A stretch of 64,000 nt of DNA, from the NCBI GenBank assembly GCA_963719875.1, contig CAVRDJ010000004.1, positions 1,860,001 to 1,924,000 of the forward strand, written 5' to 3'. The notes below the pieces were generated by a model that ran no database searches, had not been told where the DNA came from, and worked only from the letters and a program-made list of their open reading frames with translations. The translations under genes were made by a program, and so were the position numbers. The DNA comes from Palsa-360 sp963719875. GTDB lineage: Bacteria; Acidobacteriota; Terriglobia; Acidiferrales; UBA7541. Of this stretch, positions 51,601 to 59,044 are shown piece after piece. Numbering within the stretch: position 1 is the stretch's first letter; every line of letters begins with the position of its first letter.

Positions 51601-52566
51601 ATGTCAACTGAACCGATCTACGACCTCGCGCATCTCGCCCACATGGAAATGCTGACGCCGAAGCCGGACGAGAGCTTGAAATTTTTCGTGGACGTGATGG
51701 GCATGACAGAAACTGCACGCAAGGGCGATTCCGTCTATTTGCGCGGTTGGGATGATTACGAGCACCACACACTGAAACTGACGGGTTCAAAAACTTCGGG
51801 CATGGGCCACATGGCGTTTCGCGCGCGGAGCCCGCAGGCGCTCGAGCGCCGAGTCGCAGCGTTGAAAGGCTCAGGCTACGACATCGGATGGACCGACGGC
51901 GACCTCGGCCATGGCCCGGCGTTTGCCTTCCACGATCCGGACGGCCACAAGGTCGAGATTTATTATGAGACCGAGTGGTATAAAGCGCCGCCCGAGTTGC
52001 GCCCCGCTCTGAAAAACCAGGCCATGCGATTCCCTGCCCGCGGCGTCAATGTGCGCCGGCTCGATCATCTCAACTGCCTCGCCGTCGATATCAAGGCCAA
52101 TCGCATTTTCTTCCAGGAATATCTGGGCTGCCGCCTCACCGAGCAAATCGTAATGAACGATGGATCGGAAGCGGGCATGTGGCTGACGGTCTGCAACAAG
52201 AGCTACGATTTCGCCTACACGCGCGACCATACCGGGACGCGCGGCCGCTTCCACCACGTCACCTACGCCGTCGATTGCCGCGAGGATGTTCTGCGCGCCG
52301 CCGACATTTTCCTCGAAAACGGCGTCTTCATCGAAACTGGCCCGCACAAGCACGCCGTCCAGCAAACGTTTTTCCTCTACGTTTACGAGCCCGGCGGCAA
52401 CCGCGTGGAAGTTGCCAACGCGGGCGCGCGCCTGATTCTGGCCCCCGACTGGAAACCCATCGTGTGGACAGAGGAAGAACGCAAAAAAGGCCAAGCCTGG
52501 GGACTCAAGACCATCGAGTCGTTCCACACGTACGGAACGCCGCCAGTGGATCTGAAAGATGATTAG
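51601..52566 (+). CDS. VOC-family extradiol dioxygenase (catechol 2,3-dioxygenase-like)
   Basis: A 321-residue two-module vicinal-oxygen-chelate protein. The C-terminal module has the three iron ligands in place: LDHLNCLAVD (His), GRFHHVTYAVD (His) and GGNRVEVANAG (Glu). The overall layout is that of type I extradiol dioxygenases that open catecholic rings. The N-terminal module keeps the fold (HLAHMEMLTP, FHDPDGHKVEIYYE). AAGGAAG precedes ATG 51601. No other aromatic-degradation gene is nearby, so the substrate is uncertain. Confidence 0.87.
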   Translation: MSTEPIYDLAHLAHMEMLTPKPDESLKFFVDVMGMTETARKGDSVYLRGWDDYEHHTLKLTGSKTSGMGHMAFRARSPQALERRVAALKGSGYDIGWTDGDLGHGPAFAFHDPDGHKVEIYYETEWYKAPPELRPALKNQAMRFPARGVNVRRLDHLNCLAVDIKANRIFFQEYLGCRLTEQIVMNDGSEAGMWLTVCNKSYDFAYTRDHTGTRGRFHHVTYAVDCREDVLRAADIFLENGVFIETGPHKHAVQQTFFLYVYEPGGNRVEVANAGARLILAPDWKPIVWTEEERKKGQAWGLKTIESFHTYGTPPVDLKDD

Positions 52567-52586
52567 CCCGGATTTCTCACTGGCCA

Positions 52587-52658
52587 GTAGCGCAGGCTTC
52601 AGCCTGTGGGTTTTGGTCCTTGCAAAGTCTAACCCCCGCAAGCTGAAGCGTGCGCCAC
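52587..52658. repeat. Inverted repeat, 'caggcttcagcctg' family
   Basis: Arms gtagcgcaggcttcagcctg and gcaagctgaagcgtgcgccac with a loop containing ggttttggtccttgcaaag; directly downstream of the dioxygenase gene. Confidence 0.85.
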
Positions 52659-52775
52659 TAAATACTATAACGTTGCGCAAGTTCGTGCCGACCGCATCAA
52701 ACTGAAGCGGTTGCAAACGGTATAAGCGCTCGGGCGGCATCCCGCGCCAGGGTTACCCGAAAGGGTTCAATTCCA

Positions 52776-52952
52776 GTGGAGCATTTTTTCAATTGCCCGT
52801 ACTGTGGGGAAGAAATTTCGATGGTGCTGGACCTTTCGGTTCGCCATCAAACGTACGTCGAGGATTGCGAAGTCTGCTGCAATCCCATTGAGATTACTTA
52901 CGCGGTGGAAGACGACGCGCTCTCCAGCTTCGCTGCTAAAGTACTGGAATAA
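52776..52952 (+). CDS. CPXCG-motif cysteine-rich small protein
   Basis: A 58-residue protein whose N-terminus FFNCPYCGEEISMVLDLSV and middle YVEDCEVCCNPIEITY give two paired-cysteine knuckles (CPYCG, CEVCC). This is the CPXCG-containing cysteine-rich family (PF14255), presumably a zinc-binding ribbon of unknown role. It starts with GTG; a GAAAGGG lies somewhat far upstream (about 10 bases). Confidence 0.88.
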   Translation: MEHFFNCPYCGEEISMVLDLSVRHQTYVEDCEVCCNPIEITYAVEDDALSSFAAKVLE

Positions 52953-53022
52953 ATGAAGAACGCGGCACCTGAACTTCAGATGCACTAGAAGGCTGTCCCA
53001 ACCACCCATCCTGGAAATGTAT

Positions 53023-53724
53023 CTAGTTCGATGGGTTCGCCGGCGGCATGGCTTCGGGAGCGTCTGCTGGGGCGGGACCGACACGCTCCACGATCGCGTG
53101 CTGGATAAGTACAGGTGTGAGCGGTTTGTCGCTGCCGTCGCGCTTGACGCGCGCGATTGCTTTTACAACGTCCACGTTGCCGCATTCTCCCCAAATCGTA
53201 TAACCACCATTGAGAGAAGGCTGTGGCGCCTCGGTAATGAAGAATTGGCTGCCGTTCGTGTTCGGCCCTGCGTTGGCCATGGCCAGGCGTCCCGGCGTAT
53301 CGAACTTGAGCGACGGCACGACTTCGCTCTTGTACGGAAAACCGGGGCCTTCCGGATGTCCCGTGCCGTTGCCGAGAGGGTCGCCGCCCTGAATCATGAA
53401 GTCGGGAATCACCCGGTGAAACGTCAGGCCGTCAAAAAACTTTTTGCGTGTGGCCTGCTTCGTTTGCGGGTCCACATAGGAGAGCTTTCCGATCGCCAAA
53501 CCCACCATGGTGTGGACGGTGACCGGCGCCTCGGTTTCATAGAGCTTGCACGCAATGTTTCCTTTGTCAGTTTGAAATGTCATGTACAGGCCGGGTTTTC
53601 GCTTATCGGCCTGAGCCGCACTGGATGTGGCCGCACGCAAGTGAGGCGCTGTTAGAAAAGCCCCCGCAACTGGCAATACCGCGAAGAGCGAAGCCAACAG
53701 CCACATGTGCTTTCGTATCTGCAT
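53023..53724 (-). CDS. Periplasmic cyclophilin-type peptidyl-prolyl isomerase
   Basis: A 233-residue protein with a signal peptide (LLASLFAVLPVAGAFLTAPH...). The cyclophilin core has FHRVIPDFMIQGGDP with the catalytic-type Arg, a GNGTGHPEGPGFPYKSE loop, NTNGSQFFIT and the VDVVKAIA helix. It accelerates proline isomerisation in exported proteins. A short Pro/Ala tail (PADAPEAMPPANPSN) is extra. AGGGGGAAC precedes ATG 53724. The ~230 bases upstream hold no other recognised element. Confidence 0.93.
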   Translation of the reverse strand: MQIRKHMWLLASLFAVLPVAGAFLTAPHLRAATSSAAQADKRKPGLYMTFQTDKGNIACKLYETEAPVTVHTMVGLAIGKLSYVDPQTKQATRKKFFDGLTFHRVIPDFMIQGGDPLGNGTGHPEGPGFPYKSEVVPSLKFDTPGRLAMANAGPNTNGSQFFITEAPQPSLNGGYTIWGECGNVDVVKAIARVKRDGSDKPLTPVLIQHAIVERVGPAPADAPEAMPPANPSN

Positions 53725-53961
53725 GCTTGTTCCCCCTGGGAAATTGAGAACTCGGGATTTTACGCGGAATCTCCGATTTCTTCTTTATTATGGCGGACTC
53801 CAAGTAGAGCCCGCACCCGATCTTTGCCGCAAAACGATACCCCCGCCTTCCACTCACGTCAAGCGCGGGCCGGAGCAAGCCCACTTACCACCTCAGGTTA
53901 GCTTGTTCGCACAATTCATTTAGCGGGAGTTGGCTCAAACTGATTAATTAAGCTCTGAAAT

Positions 53962-54041
53962 TGGTGGACGTGACAGGGATCGAACCTGCGGCCTTCCCGA
54001 TTTCATCGGGACGCTTCCCTTTTTCTCTGCCAACTGGATGA
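53962..54041 (-). pseudogene. tRNA 3'-end fragment (duplicated from tRNA-Ala)
   Basis: The T-arm, acceptor 3' strand and CCA (minus strand GCAGG-TTCGATC-CCTGT-CACGTCC-ACCA) are identical to the adjacent tRNA-Ala. Upstream there is a D-arm-like CTC...AGTTGGCAGAG and a TCCCG-ATGAAAT-CGGGA hairpin, but no 5' acceptor strand pairing with CACGTCC, and the spacing between arms does not fit any tRNA. I consider it a degenerate or chimeric tRNA copy. Confidence 0.65.
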
Positions 54042-54050
54042 GTTGGAAAT

Positions 54051-54126
54051 TGGTGGACGTGACAGGGATCGAACCTGCGGCCTCATCCATGCCATGGATG
54101 CGCTCTCCCAGCTGAGCTACACGCCC
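54051..54126 (-). tRNA. tRNA-Ala (anticodon GGC)
   Basis: Minus-strand sequence folds as a normal 76-nt tRNA: acceptor GGGCGTG / CACGTCC (one G-U), D-arm GCTC...GAGC, anticodon arm CATCC-ATGGCAT-GGATG with anticodon GGC (reads GCC), T-arm GCAGG-TTCGATC-CCTGT, and an encoded CCA after discriminator A. Confidence 0.95.
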
Positions 54127-54236
54127 GTCCCAGAACTATACGATCTACTGCTGGTCTGGCGGACCGCAAACATCTTAACGAATATCCCATTGAAATTCCA
54201 CTGCCGTGCACGACGGGCTGTGGGACGGTTTGTTTG

Positions 54237-54311
54237 GTAGGGCAGCCACTCTTGGCTGTCCCTTGCAGTCTCGGCATGGTGTACGCGGACAGCCAAGAGT
54301 GGCTGTCCTAC
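54237..54311. repeat. Inverted repeat of the 'ggacagccaagagtggctgtcc' family
   Basis: Arms gtagggcagccactcttggc / gccaagagtggctgtcctac around ~30 bases. Only copy in the window, and a family different from the other palindromes; it lies just upstream of the MBL-fold gene. Confidence 0.85.
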
Positions 54312-54341
54312 TCTCCTCACTTCCACTAGAATGTCAACCCT

Positions 54342-55733
54342 ATGCCTAAACTCACATTTCTTGGCGCGGCGGGAACCGTAACGGGCTCGAAATATCTGGT
54401 GGAAGCCGAAGGCAAGCGGCTACTGGTAGATTGCGGCTTGTTCCAAGGGCTGAAGGAACTGCGCCAGCGCAACTGGAACCCGCTTCCGGAAAAACCCGCA
54501 ACGTTTGACTGGTGCGTGCTGACGCACGCGCATTTGGACCACACCGGGTACTTACCGCGGCTCGTGCGCGACGGATTCCACGGCCCGATCTATGCCGACG
54601 CGGCGACGATCGAGCTGTGCAACATCCTGCTCGCCGATTCCGCGCATTTGCAGGAAGAAGACGCCGATAAGGCCGGGCGCGGCGGGTACAGCAAACACGC
54701 GACGCCATTGCCGCTCTATACGTCGGAAGATGTCGCGCCGGTGCTGAAGGCGCTGCGCGAGATTCCACGCACCGATCCATTCGTCATTTCGCCGCAGTTC
54801 ACGGTGCGCCCGCACGACGCCGGGCACATTCTCGGGTCGTCCAGCCTGGAGCTGACGATCACCGAAAATGGAAAGAAAATGGTGGTTCTGTTTTCCGGGG
54901 ACGTCGGCCGCTATGGCCAGCCCATCCTGAAGGATCCGGAAGCGCCGCCGCGCTGCGACGTGCTCCTGTGCGAATCGACTTATGGAGATCGCGATCATCC
55001 TTCGGGTGCGCCGGAAGACGCGCTGGCGGAGGTGGTCAATCGCGTGGCGAAACGCGGCGGCCAGATTGTCATCCCGGCGTTCGCCGTGGACCGCACGCAA
55101 ACGATCATGTACATCGTCCGCAAGCTCGAGGACGCCCGCCGCATTCCACACTTGCCTGTGTTCGTGGACAGCCCGATGGCCATCAGCGTGACCGATTTAT
55201 ATTTGCGCCACCACGAAGACCACGATCTGACGTTTACGGCGGAAGAAAAAAACGGCAATCCCCTGGACGCCCACACCGTGCACTACATGCGCACGGTGAA
55301 CGACTCAAAAAAAATCAACGAGGTGCGGACGCCAGCCATCATCATTTCCGCAAGCGGCATGGCTACCGGTGGGCGCGTGCTCCATCATATTGCGCGCCTG
55401 GCGCCGGATCCCAAAAACGCGATTCTCCTGGCTGGATTCCAGGCCGAAGGCACGCGCGGCCGGGCGCTGGAAGAAGGCGCGAAAACGGTGCGCATTCACG
55501 GCGAAGATGTCCCGGTCGCCGCGGAAGTTATCAATCTGCGGCAATTTTCCGCGCACGCGGGCCAGAGCGAACTGTTGCGCTGGCTCACCGGTCTTCCCGC
55601 GCCTCCGCGGCAAACTTATCTCACTCACGGGGAACCTCAGGCTTCCGCCGGGCTCAAAGCAGCGATTGAATCCGCCTTTCGATGGCGCGTGGCGCTGCCG
55701 CAATATCTCCAGACCGTGGACCTGACGGCTTAG
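54342..55733 (+). CDS. MBL-fold beta-CASP ribonuclease-like protein
   Basis: A 463-residue RNA-processing-type metallo-beta-lactamase protein (YSH1/CPSF-73-like, bacterial RNA-specificity group). Metal motifs are LTHAHLDHTGYLP (motif 2), AGHILGSSSLEL (motif 3) and FSGDVGR (motif 4); the beta-CASP part has CESTYGDRDH, PAFAVDRTQTIMYIV and SASGMATGGRVLHH, and ends with QFSAHAGQSELLRWL and YLTHGEPQAS. Predicted cytoplasmic RNA endo/exonuclease. Start and stop are clear. An insertion sequence begins ~23 bases after its stop. Confidence 0.93.
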   Translation: MPKLTFLGAAGTVTGSKYLVEAEGKRLLVDCGLFQGLKELRQRNWNPLPEKPATFDWCVLTHAHLDHTGYLPRLVRDGFHGPIYADAATIELCNILLADSAHLQEEDADKAGRGGYSKHATPLPLYTSEDVAPVLKALREIPRTDPFVISPQFTVRPHDAGHILGSSSLELTITENGKKMVVLFSGDVGRYGQPILKDPEAPPRCDVLLCESTYGDRDHPSGAPEDALAEVVNRVAKRGGQIVIPAFAVDRTQTIMYIVRKLEDARRIPHLPVFVDSPMAISVTDLYLRHHEDHDLTFTAEEKNGNPLDAHTVHYMRTVNDSKKINEVRTPAIIISASGMATGGRVLHHIARLAPDPKNAILLAGFQAEGTRGRALEEGAKTVRIHGEDVPVAAEVINLRQFSAHAGQSELLRWLTGLPAPPRQTYLTHGEPQASAGLKAAIESAFRWRVALPQYLQTVDLTA

Positions 55734-55764
55734 CGCACTTCGCCGCCATCCCCTGTCGAGCCAT

Positions 55765-57078
55765 TTAAGAATGTAACCGAAGGGTAGATCGTCGAGACAT
55801 TTGAAATGTAACCCGAGAGTCGTCGCCGCCGTGGCTGTGGGAAAGTGGAAATCGGGTTTTGATTTCCACTTTCCCACAGCCATTTTCTCGGCCGGTGCCT
55901 CCTTGCACCGGTGTTTCCGGCATTGCTTTCGGGCTCAGGCGCCGGTTGGCCATCCGGTAGATTCGCTCCAGTTTGCGATCGATGATTCTGGCTAACTGAA
56001 ACGGGTCCAGACGCTTTCTCTGCTCCTCCAGCCAGGCCACTCGCTCGGCGTTGGCCTCCGGGCAGGCCTTCACGCGCTCCAGCGGAGTGCGCGGCCCGTC
56101 GTAGACCCGCCGCACCTTCGATCCCACGCGCACCTTCTTCAGCAACTTCACCGAAGGTAAAAACAGGTTCAGCCACAATCGCAATTCACAGCTGTAGAGA
56201 TCGTTGATGGCCTCCACCGCCTCGTGCCTGTCGTAGCGTTCCCAGCCCAGCAGTTTGCGCACATGCGTCCAGTTCTTCTGTTCGATATGCGCGTTATCGT
56301 CCTTCTTGTAGGGACGCCCTCTGGTGAGCTGGATCTTCTGCTGTTCGCACCAGCCCTTCAAATGCCAGTTAATAAACTCCGAGCCGTTGTCCGAGTCCAC
56401 GCCTCGCAGGCGGAACGGCAAGACCTCGGCAATTCGATTTAAGGCCTGTTGCACGGCCTGTTCGCCGCGTCCCAGCACCGCTCGCGATTCCGTCCAAGTG
56501 GTATGAATGTCGGTCACATTCAGTGTGTGGGCGAACTCTCCGCTGGCCGAGTTGCCCGAATGCGATACCAAATCCACTTCCGTGAAACCGGGGATCTGCA
56601 CGTCCCAGCGATCCGTTTTCACCGGAATCTGGTGCTTGAGCAAATAACCCGGCTTGGTACGCCCGTAGATGCGTCGCTTACGCTGCGTCTTTTGCGCCTG
56701 CAATCGCCGGTCGATCTGTCGCGGGCTGATCTGCAACAACTGCTTCTCCACGGCAGGCGAAACACCAAACCGTTTGCGAATCCACGGCATCCAGCCGGGC
56801 AGCACCGCCCTCAGGCGCACCGACCATGGATAGCCCGCGGCCTCCCACACCGCCCGCACGACCGCCACAGCCTCCGGGCTATAACTCACTCCGCGTGGCC
56901 GTGGAACTGGCCGCCGCTTCTCGGGTTGTGGTCCGTTCAGCAGCCGGATGGCATACTTGCGGTGATAGCCGGTGTTCGCGCAAAACTCGCTCAAGATCAC
57001 GTTCTTGCTCTTCCGTTCCGCTCTGTGATATCGCTCATAAATCGCCCGCAGATACTCCCATCGTCCCTTGTTTCCCAA
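55765..57078 (-). CDS. Transposase, DDE integrase-core family
   Basis: A 437-residue transposase. An N-terminal helix-turn-helix region (VILSEFCANTGYHRKYAIRL) is followed by an rve/integrase catalytic core: FTEVDLVSHSG (D169), GVDSDNGSEFINWH (D228/D230) and KKDDNAHIEQKNW (E266), a complete DDE triad. The C-terminal region has ERIYRMANRRLSPKAM. The reading frame is intact, so the element may be active. Unusually, the last ~45 codons span a perfect 22-bp hairpin and then run into the left inverted repeat, the stop lying inside it. Confidence 0.9.
   Translation of the reverse strand: MGNKGRWEYLRAIYERYHRAERKSKNVILSEFCANTGYHRKYAIRLLNGPQPEKRRPVPRPRGVSYSPEAVAVVRAVWEAAGYPWSVRLRAVLPGWMPWIRKRFGVSPAVEKQLLQISPRQIDRRLQAQKTQRKRRIYGRTKPGYLLKHQIPVKTDRWDVQIPGFTEVDLVSHSGNSASGEFAHTLNVTDIHTTWTESRAVLGRGEQAVQQALNRIAEVLPFRLRGVDSDNGSEFINWHLKGWCEQQKIQLTRGRPYKKDDNAHIEQKNWTHVRKLLGWERYDRHEAVEAINDLYSCELRLWLNLFLPSVKLLKKVRVGSKVRRVYDGPRTPLERVKACPEANAERVAWLEEQRKRLDPFQLARIIDRKLERIYRMANRRLSPKAMPETPVQGGTGRENGCGKVEIKTRFPLSHSHGGDDSRVTFQMSRRSTLRLHS
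55832..55882. repeat. Perfect 22-bp hairpin inside the transposase 3' end
   Basis: tggctgtgggaaagtggaaa-tc at 55832-55853, a 7-base loop gggtttt, and the exact inverse gatttccactttcccacagc-ca at 55861-55882. It lies within the coding sequence, ~20 bases inside the left inverted repeat of the IS. Confidence 0.9.
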
Positions 57079-57240
57079 CCCAACCTCCTCATTTCGTTTT
57101 TTGGTTGGGTTACATTCTAAATGGCGCGACGTTGCACCCTTCGGTTACATTTTAGATGGCGCGATACGCATCCTTGCGCCGGGCGCCGCGAGGCGTGTTA
57201 GAATCGGCGGGAGCCCACCGCCCCGCCCGTCGGAGGGGAT

Positions 57241-58383
57241 ATGTTTTTTCGCCGATTGCCACTTTTCCTTTTACTGTTGGCCCTGGGTGTATTGCCAGGA
57301 AGGGCTCAATCCCGGCGAGACATCTTCAGTATCGGCGGCAGTATCCGTGACGGAATCGACCACCACGCCATAGAAGATATTCCAGTGACATTGAAACAAT
57401 TGAGCGGACCCACGATACAGACTGTCTATACGCGCGCGGGCGGCGATTTCCAAATCGATGGACTACATAACGGCGACTATATCCTCGAGATTGTCGTCAG
57501 GGACTACGAGCCGGTCCGGGAATCCATGACGATCTCGGGCAACAGCCATCTGGGACTTTCTATTTTTCTATCCAGGTCCCCCGGGAAAGTCCCGAATTCG
57601 GTGAGTCCCGGCTTGCAGCTGTCGATCTCGGCGCATCAGTTGAGCGTCCCTCACAAGGCCCATGATGAATTTGAAAAAGGGATGACCCTGATCTATTTGA
57701 AGTCGGATTACCGCGGGGCCATCACCCAGTTTCAACTCGCGATCAAAGATTTCCCAACGTATTACGAAGCCTACGCGGAAGAGGGCAGCGCCTATTATCA
57801 ACTTCAAGACATGGGCCCTGCCGAAGAAGCACTGCGGAAATCCGTCGATCTCAGTTCGGGACAGTATGCGGATGCTTCGTTCACCCTCGCGGCGGTCCTC
57901 ACCGAAAAGAAACTTTTCCAGGAAGCAGTCACGGCTGCCCGGCAAGGAATCTCTGTCGACTCTTCCTCCTGGCGAGGCCCCTTTGAATTGGCGCGCGCGC
58001 TGACAGCCCTGAAGCAAATAGAGGAAGCGGAAAAGAGCGCGCAACAATCCCGGGATCTGATGCCGGATAATCCCCCCGTCTACTTATTGCTGGCCAATAT
58101 TCATATTCAGCGGAAAAACTACCCTGCGTTGTTGAGGGATCTCGATGATTATCTCCGGCTGGCTCCGACCGGCACGGAGGCCGAGCAGGCGCGCAAAACA
58201 CGAGAGCACGTGCAGTCTATTCTGAATTCCCCAAAGGGCGAATCCGCTGACAGTGAAAATGATAAGTCGCCAGACGATGACGAGGACGCGGATCCTGGCC
58301 CCGAAAAAGACTCATCTCCGCCCGCCGGACCGGATACGTCGGGGCTTCCCTCCTTACCGGCGCCCACCCCGGGAAATCAGTAA
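57241..58383 (+). CDS. Secreted TPR protein with carboxypeptidase-regulatory-like N-domain
   Basis: A 380-residue exported protein: signal peptide (LPLFLLLLALGVLPGRAQ), a beta-sandwich of the CarboxypepD_reg type (IGGSIRDGIDHHAIEDIPVT ... GGDFQIDGLHNGDYILEI), then four to five TPRs (AITQFQLAIKDFPTYYEAYA, AEEALRKSVDLSSGQYADAS, AVTAARQGISVDSSSWRGPF). The C-terminal ~50 residues are a disordered Asp/Glu/Pro tail. GGAGGGGAT precedes ATG 57241. The IS ends 78 bases upstream, so its native promoter may be displaced. Confidence 0.82.
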   Translation: MFFRRLPLFLLLLALGVLPGRAQSRRDIFSIGGSIRDGIDHHAIEDIPVTLKQLSGPTIQTVYTRAGGDFQIDGLHNGDYILEIVVRDYEPVRESMTISGNSHLGLSIFLSRSPGKVPNSVSPGLQLSISAHQLSVPHKAHDEFEKGMTLIYLKSDYRGAITQFQLAIKDFPTYYEAYAEEGSAYYQLQDMGPAEEALRKSVDLSSGQYADASFTLAAVLTEKKLFQEAVTAARQGISVDSSSWRGPFELARALTALKQIEEAEKSAQQSRDLMPDNPPVYLLLANIHIQRKNYPALLRDLDDYLRLAPTGTEAEQARKTREHVQSILNSPKGESADSENDKSPDDDEDADPGPEKDSSPPAGPDTSGLPSLPAPTPGNQ

Positions 58384-58487
58384 TCCTGTCGACCCCTTGG
58401 GGGCGAGAGCACGATCAAATAATTTTTAATAAAAAAGATGTAACCCGCCGGGGAGGTGGTACGTCAACCTATTCAAGACCACTCGGG

Positions 58488-58537
58488 GGGGTAGGAAGCG
58501 ACCACCAAGAAGCAACCGACCGTTTGCTTCCTACCCC
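58488..58537 (+). terminator. Hairpin downstream of the TPR gene
   Basis: ggggtaggaagc and gcttcctacccc form a 12-bp stem around a ~26-base loop, then ttaaatt. It is ~105 bases after the TPR gene stop and may terminate both convergent transcripts; the long loop makes this only a fair terminator candidate. Confidence 0.5.
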
Positions 58538-58580
58538 TTAAATTAAGAAGCCCCTGCTTGGCAATAATCCAAAAAAGCTC

Positions 58581-58991
58581 TTACGTCGCCACGCTGGCCT
58601 GACTGTTTGGCACATGCAGCGGCATGGCGGGAACTTCCGCCAGATGTAATCCCAGAACGAACATGGGTAAAGGCGCGACGCGCCCCCACCGGTTTAGATC
58701 CCATCCCGCGCGGATAAAATTGACTTCCGGGACCAGAGTCAACTCCAGGACAGCCCGCGTCTCGCCTCGATAGAACTGCTGCGGCAATTTCAGGAGGGGT
58801 TGCGTGCCCCAGTTTTCTCCGTCCGCGGAGCCCCAGATGGACACGTCGACCGATTCCTGCTCGATCTGTTCGCGGATCAGCATGGTGCAATAAAAAGTGC
58901 GCGTTGAACTCGAACGGATATCGGCGATCTCGCCGTGGCCGTTTTCCTGGAGGAGCGTGCCTTGCGGTATGAGATCGAATTCCATGCCCAT
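58581..58991 (-). CDS. Conserved hypothetical protein
   Basis: A 136-residue soluble protein with beta-strand character (TRTFYCTMLIREQIEQESVD, then SIWGSADGENWGTQPLLKLP, FIRAGWDLNRWGR). The pattern 'I.GS.DG..WG...L' resembles discoidin/carbohydrate-binding-like sandwich repeats, but I do not assign a family. AGGAG lies 7 bases before ATG 58991. It follows the aminotransferase gene on the same strand after ~50 bases and may be in its operon. Confidence 0.65.
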   Translation of the reverse strand: MGMEFDLIPQGTLLQENGHGEIADIRSSSTRTFYCTMLIREQIEQESVDVSIWGSADGENWGTQPLLKLPQQFYRGETRAVLELTLVPEVNFIRAGWDLNRWGRVAPLPMFVLGLHLAEVPAMPLHVPNSQASVAT

Positions 58992-59044
58992 TCGGTTTCT
59001 CCTGGGATTTCGCGGCGGATTCTAACACAGGACGCGCGTTTGGG

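Larger units (their letters stand above)
55757..57163 (-). mobile_element. Complete insertion sequence with DDE transposase
   Basis: About 1.4 kb bounded by ~57-bp imperfect inverted repeats: left 55757-55814 (cgagccatttaagaatgtaa ...) and right 57107-57163 (read inward cgcgccatctaaaatgtaac ...). Both share the core atgtaaccgaagggt and each contains two copies of a gccattt.agaatgtaacc-like motif, probably two transposase-binding sites per end. No target-site duplication is evident. It sits between the MBL gene and the TPR gene. The IS family was not identified. Confidence 0.85.

Noticed and set aside
53962..54041. Second functional tRNA (Phe, because of a GAA loop)
   Set aside because: There is no 5' acceptor strand and the arm spacing is wrong; kept as a tRNA fragment.
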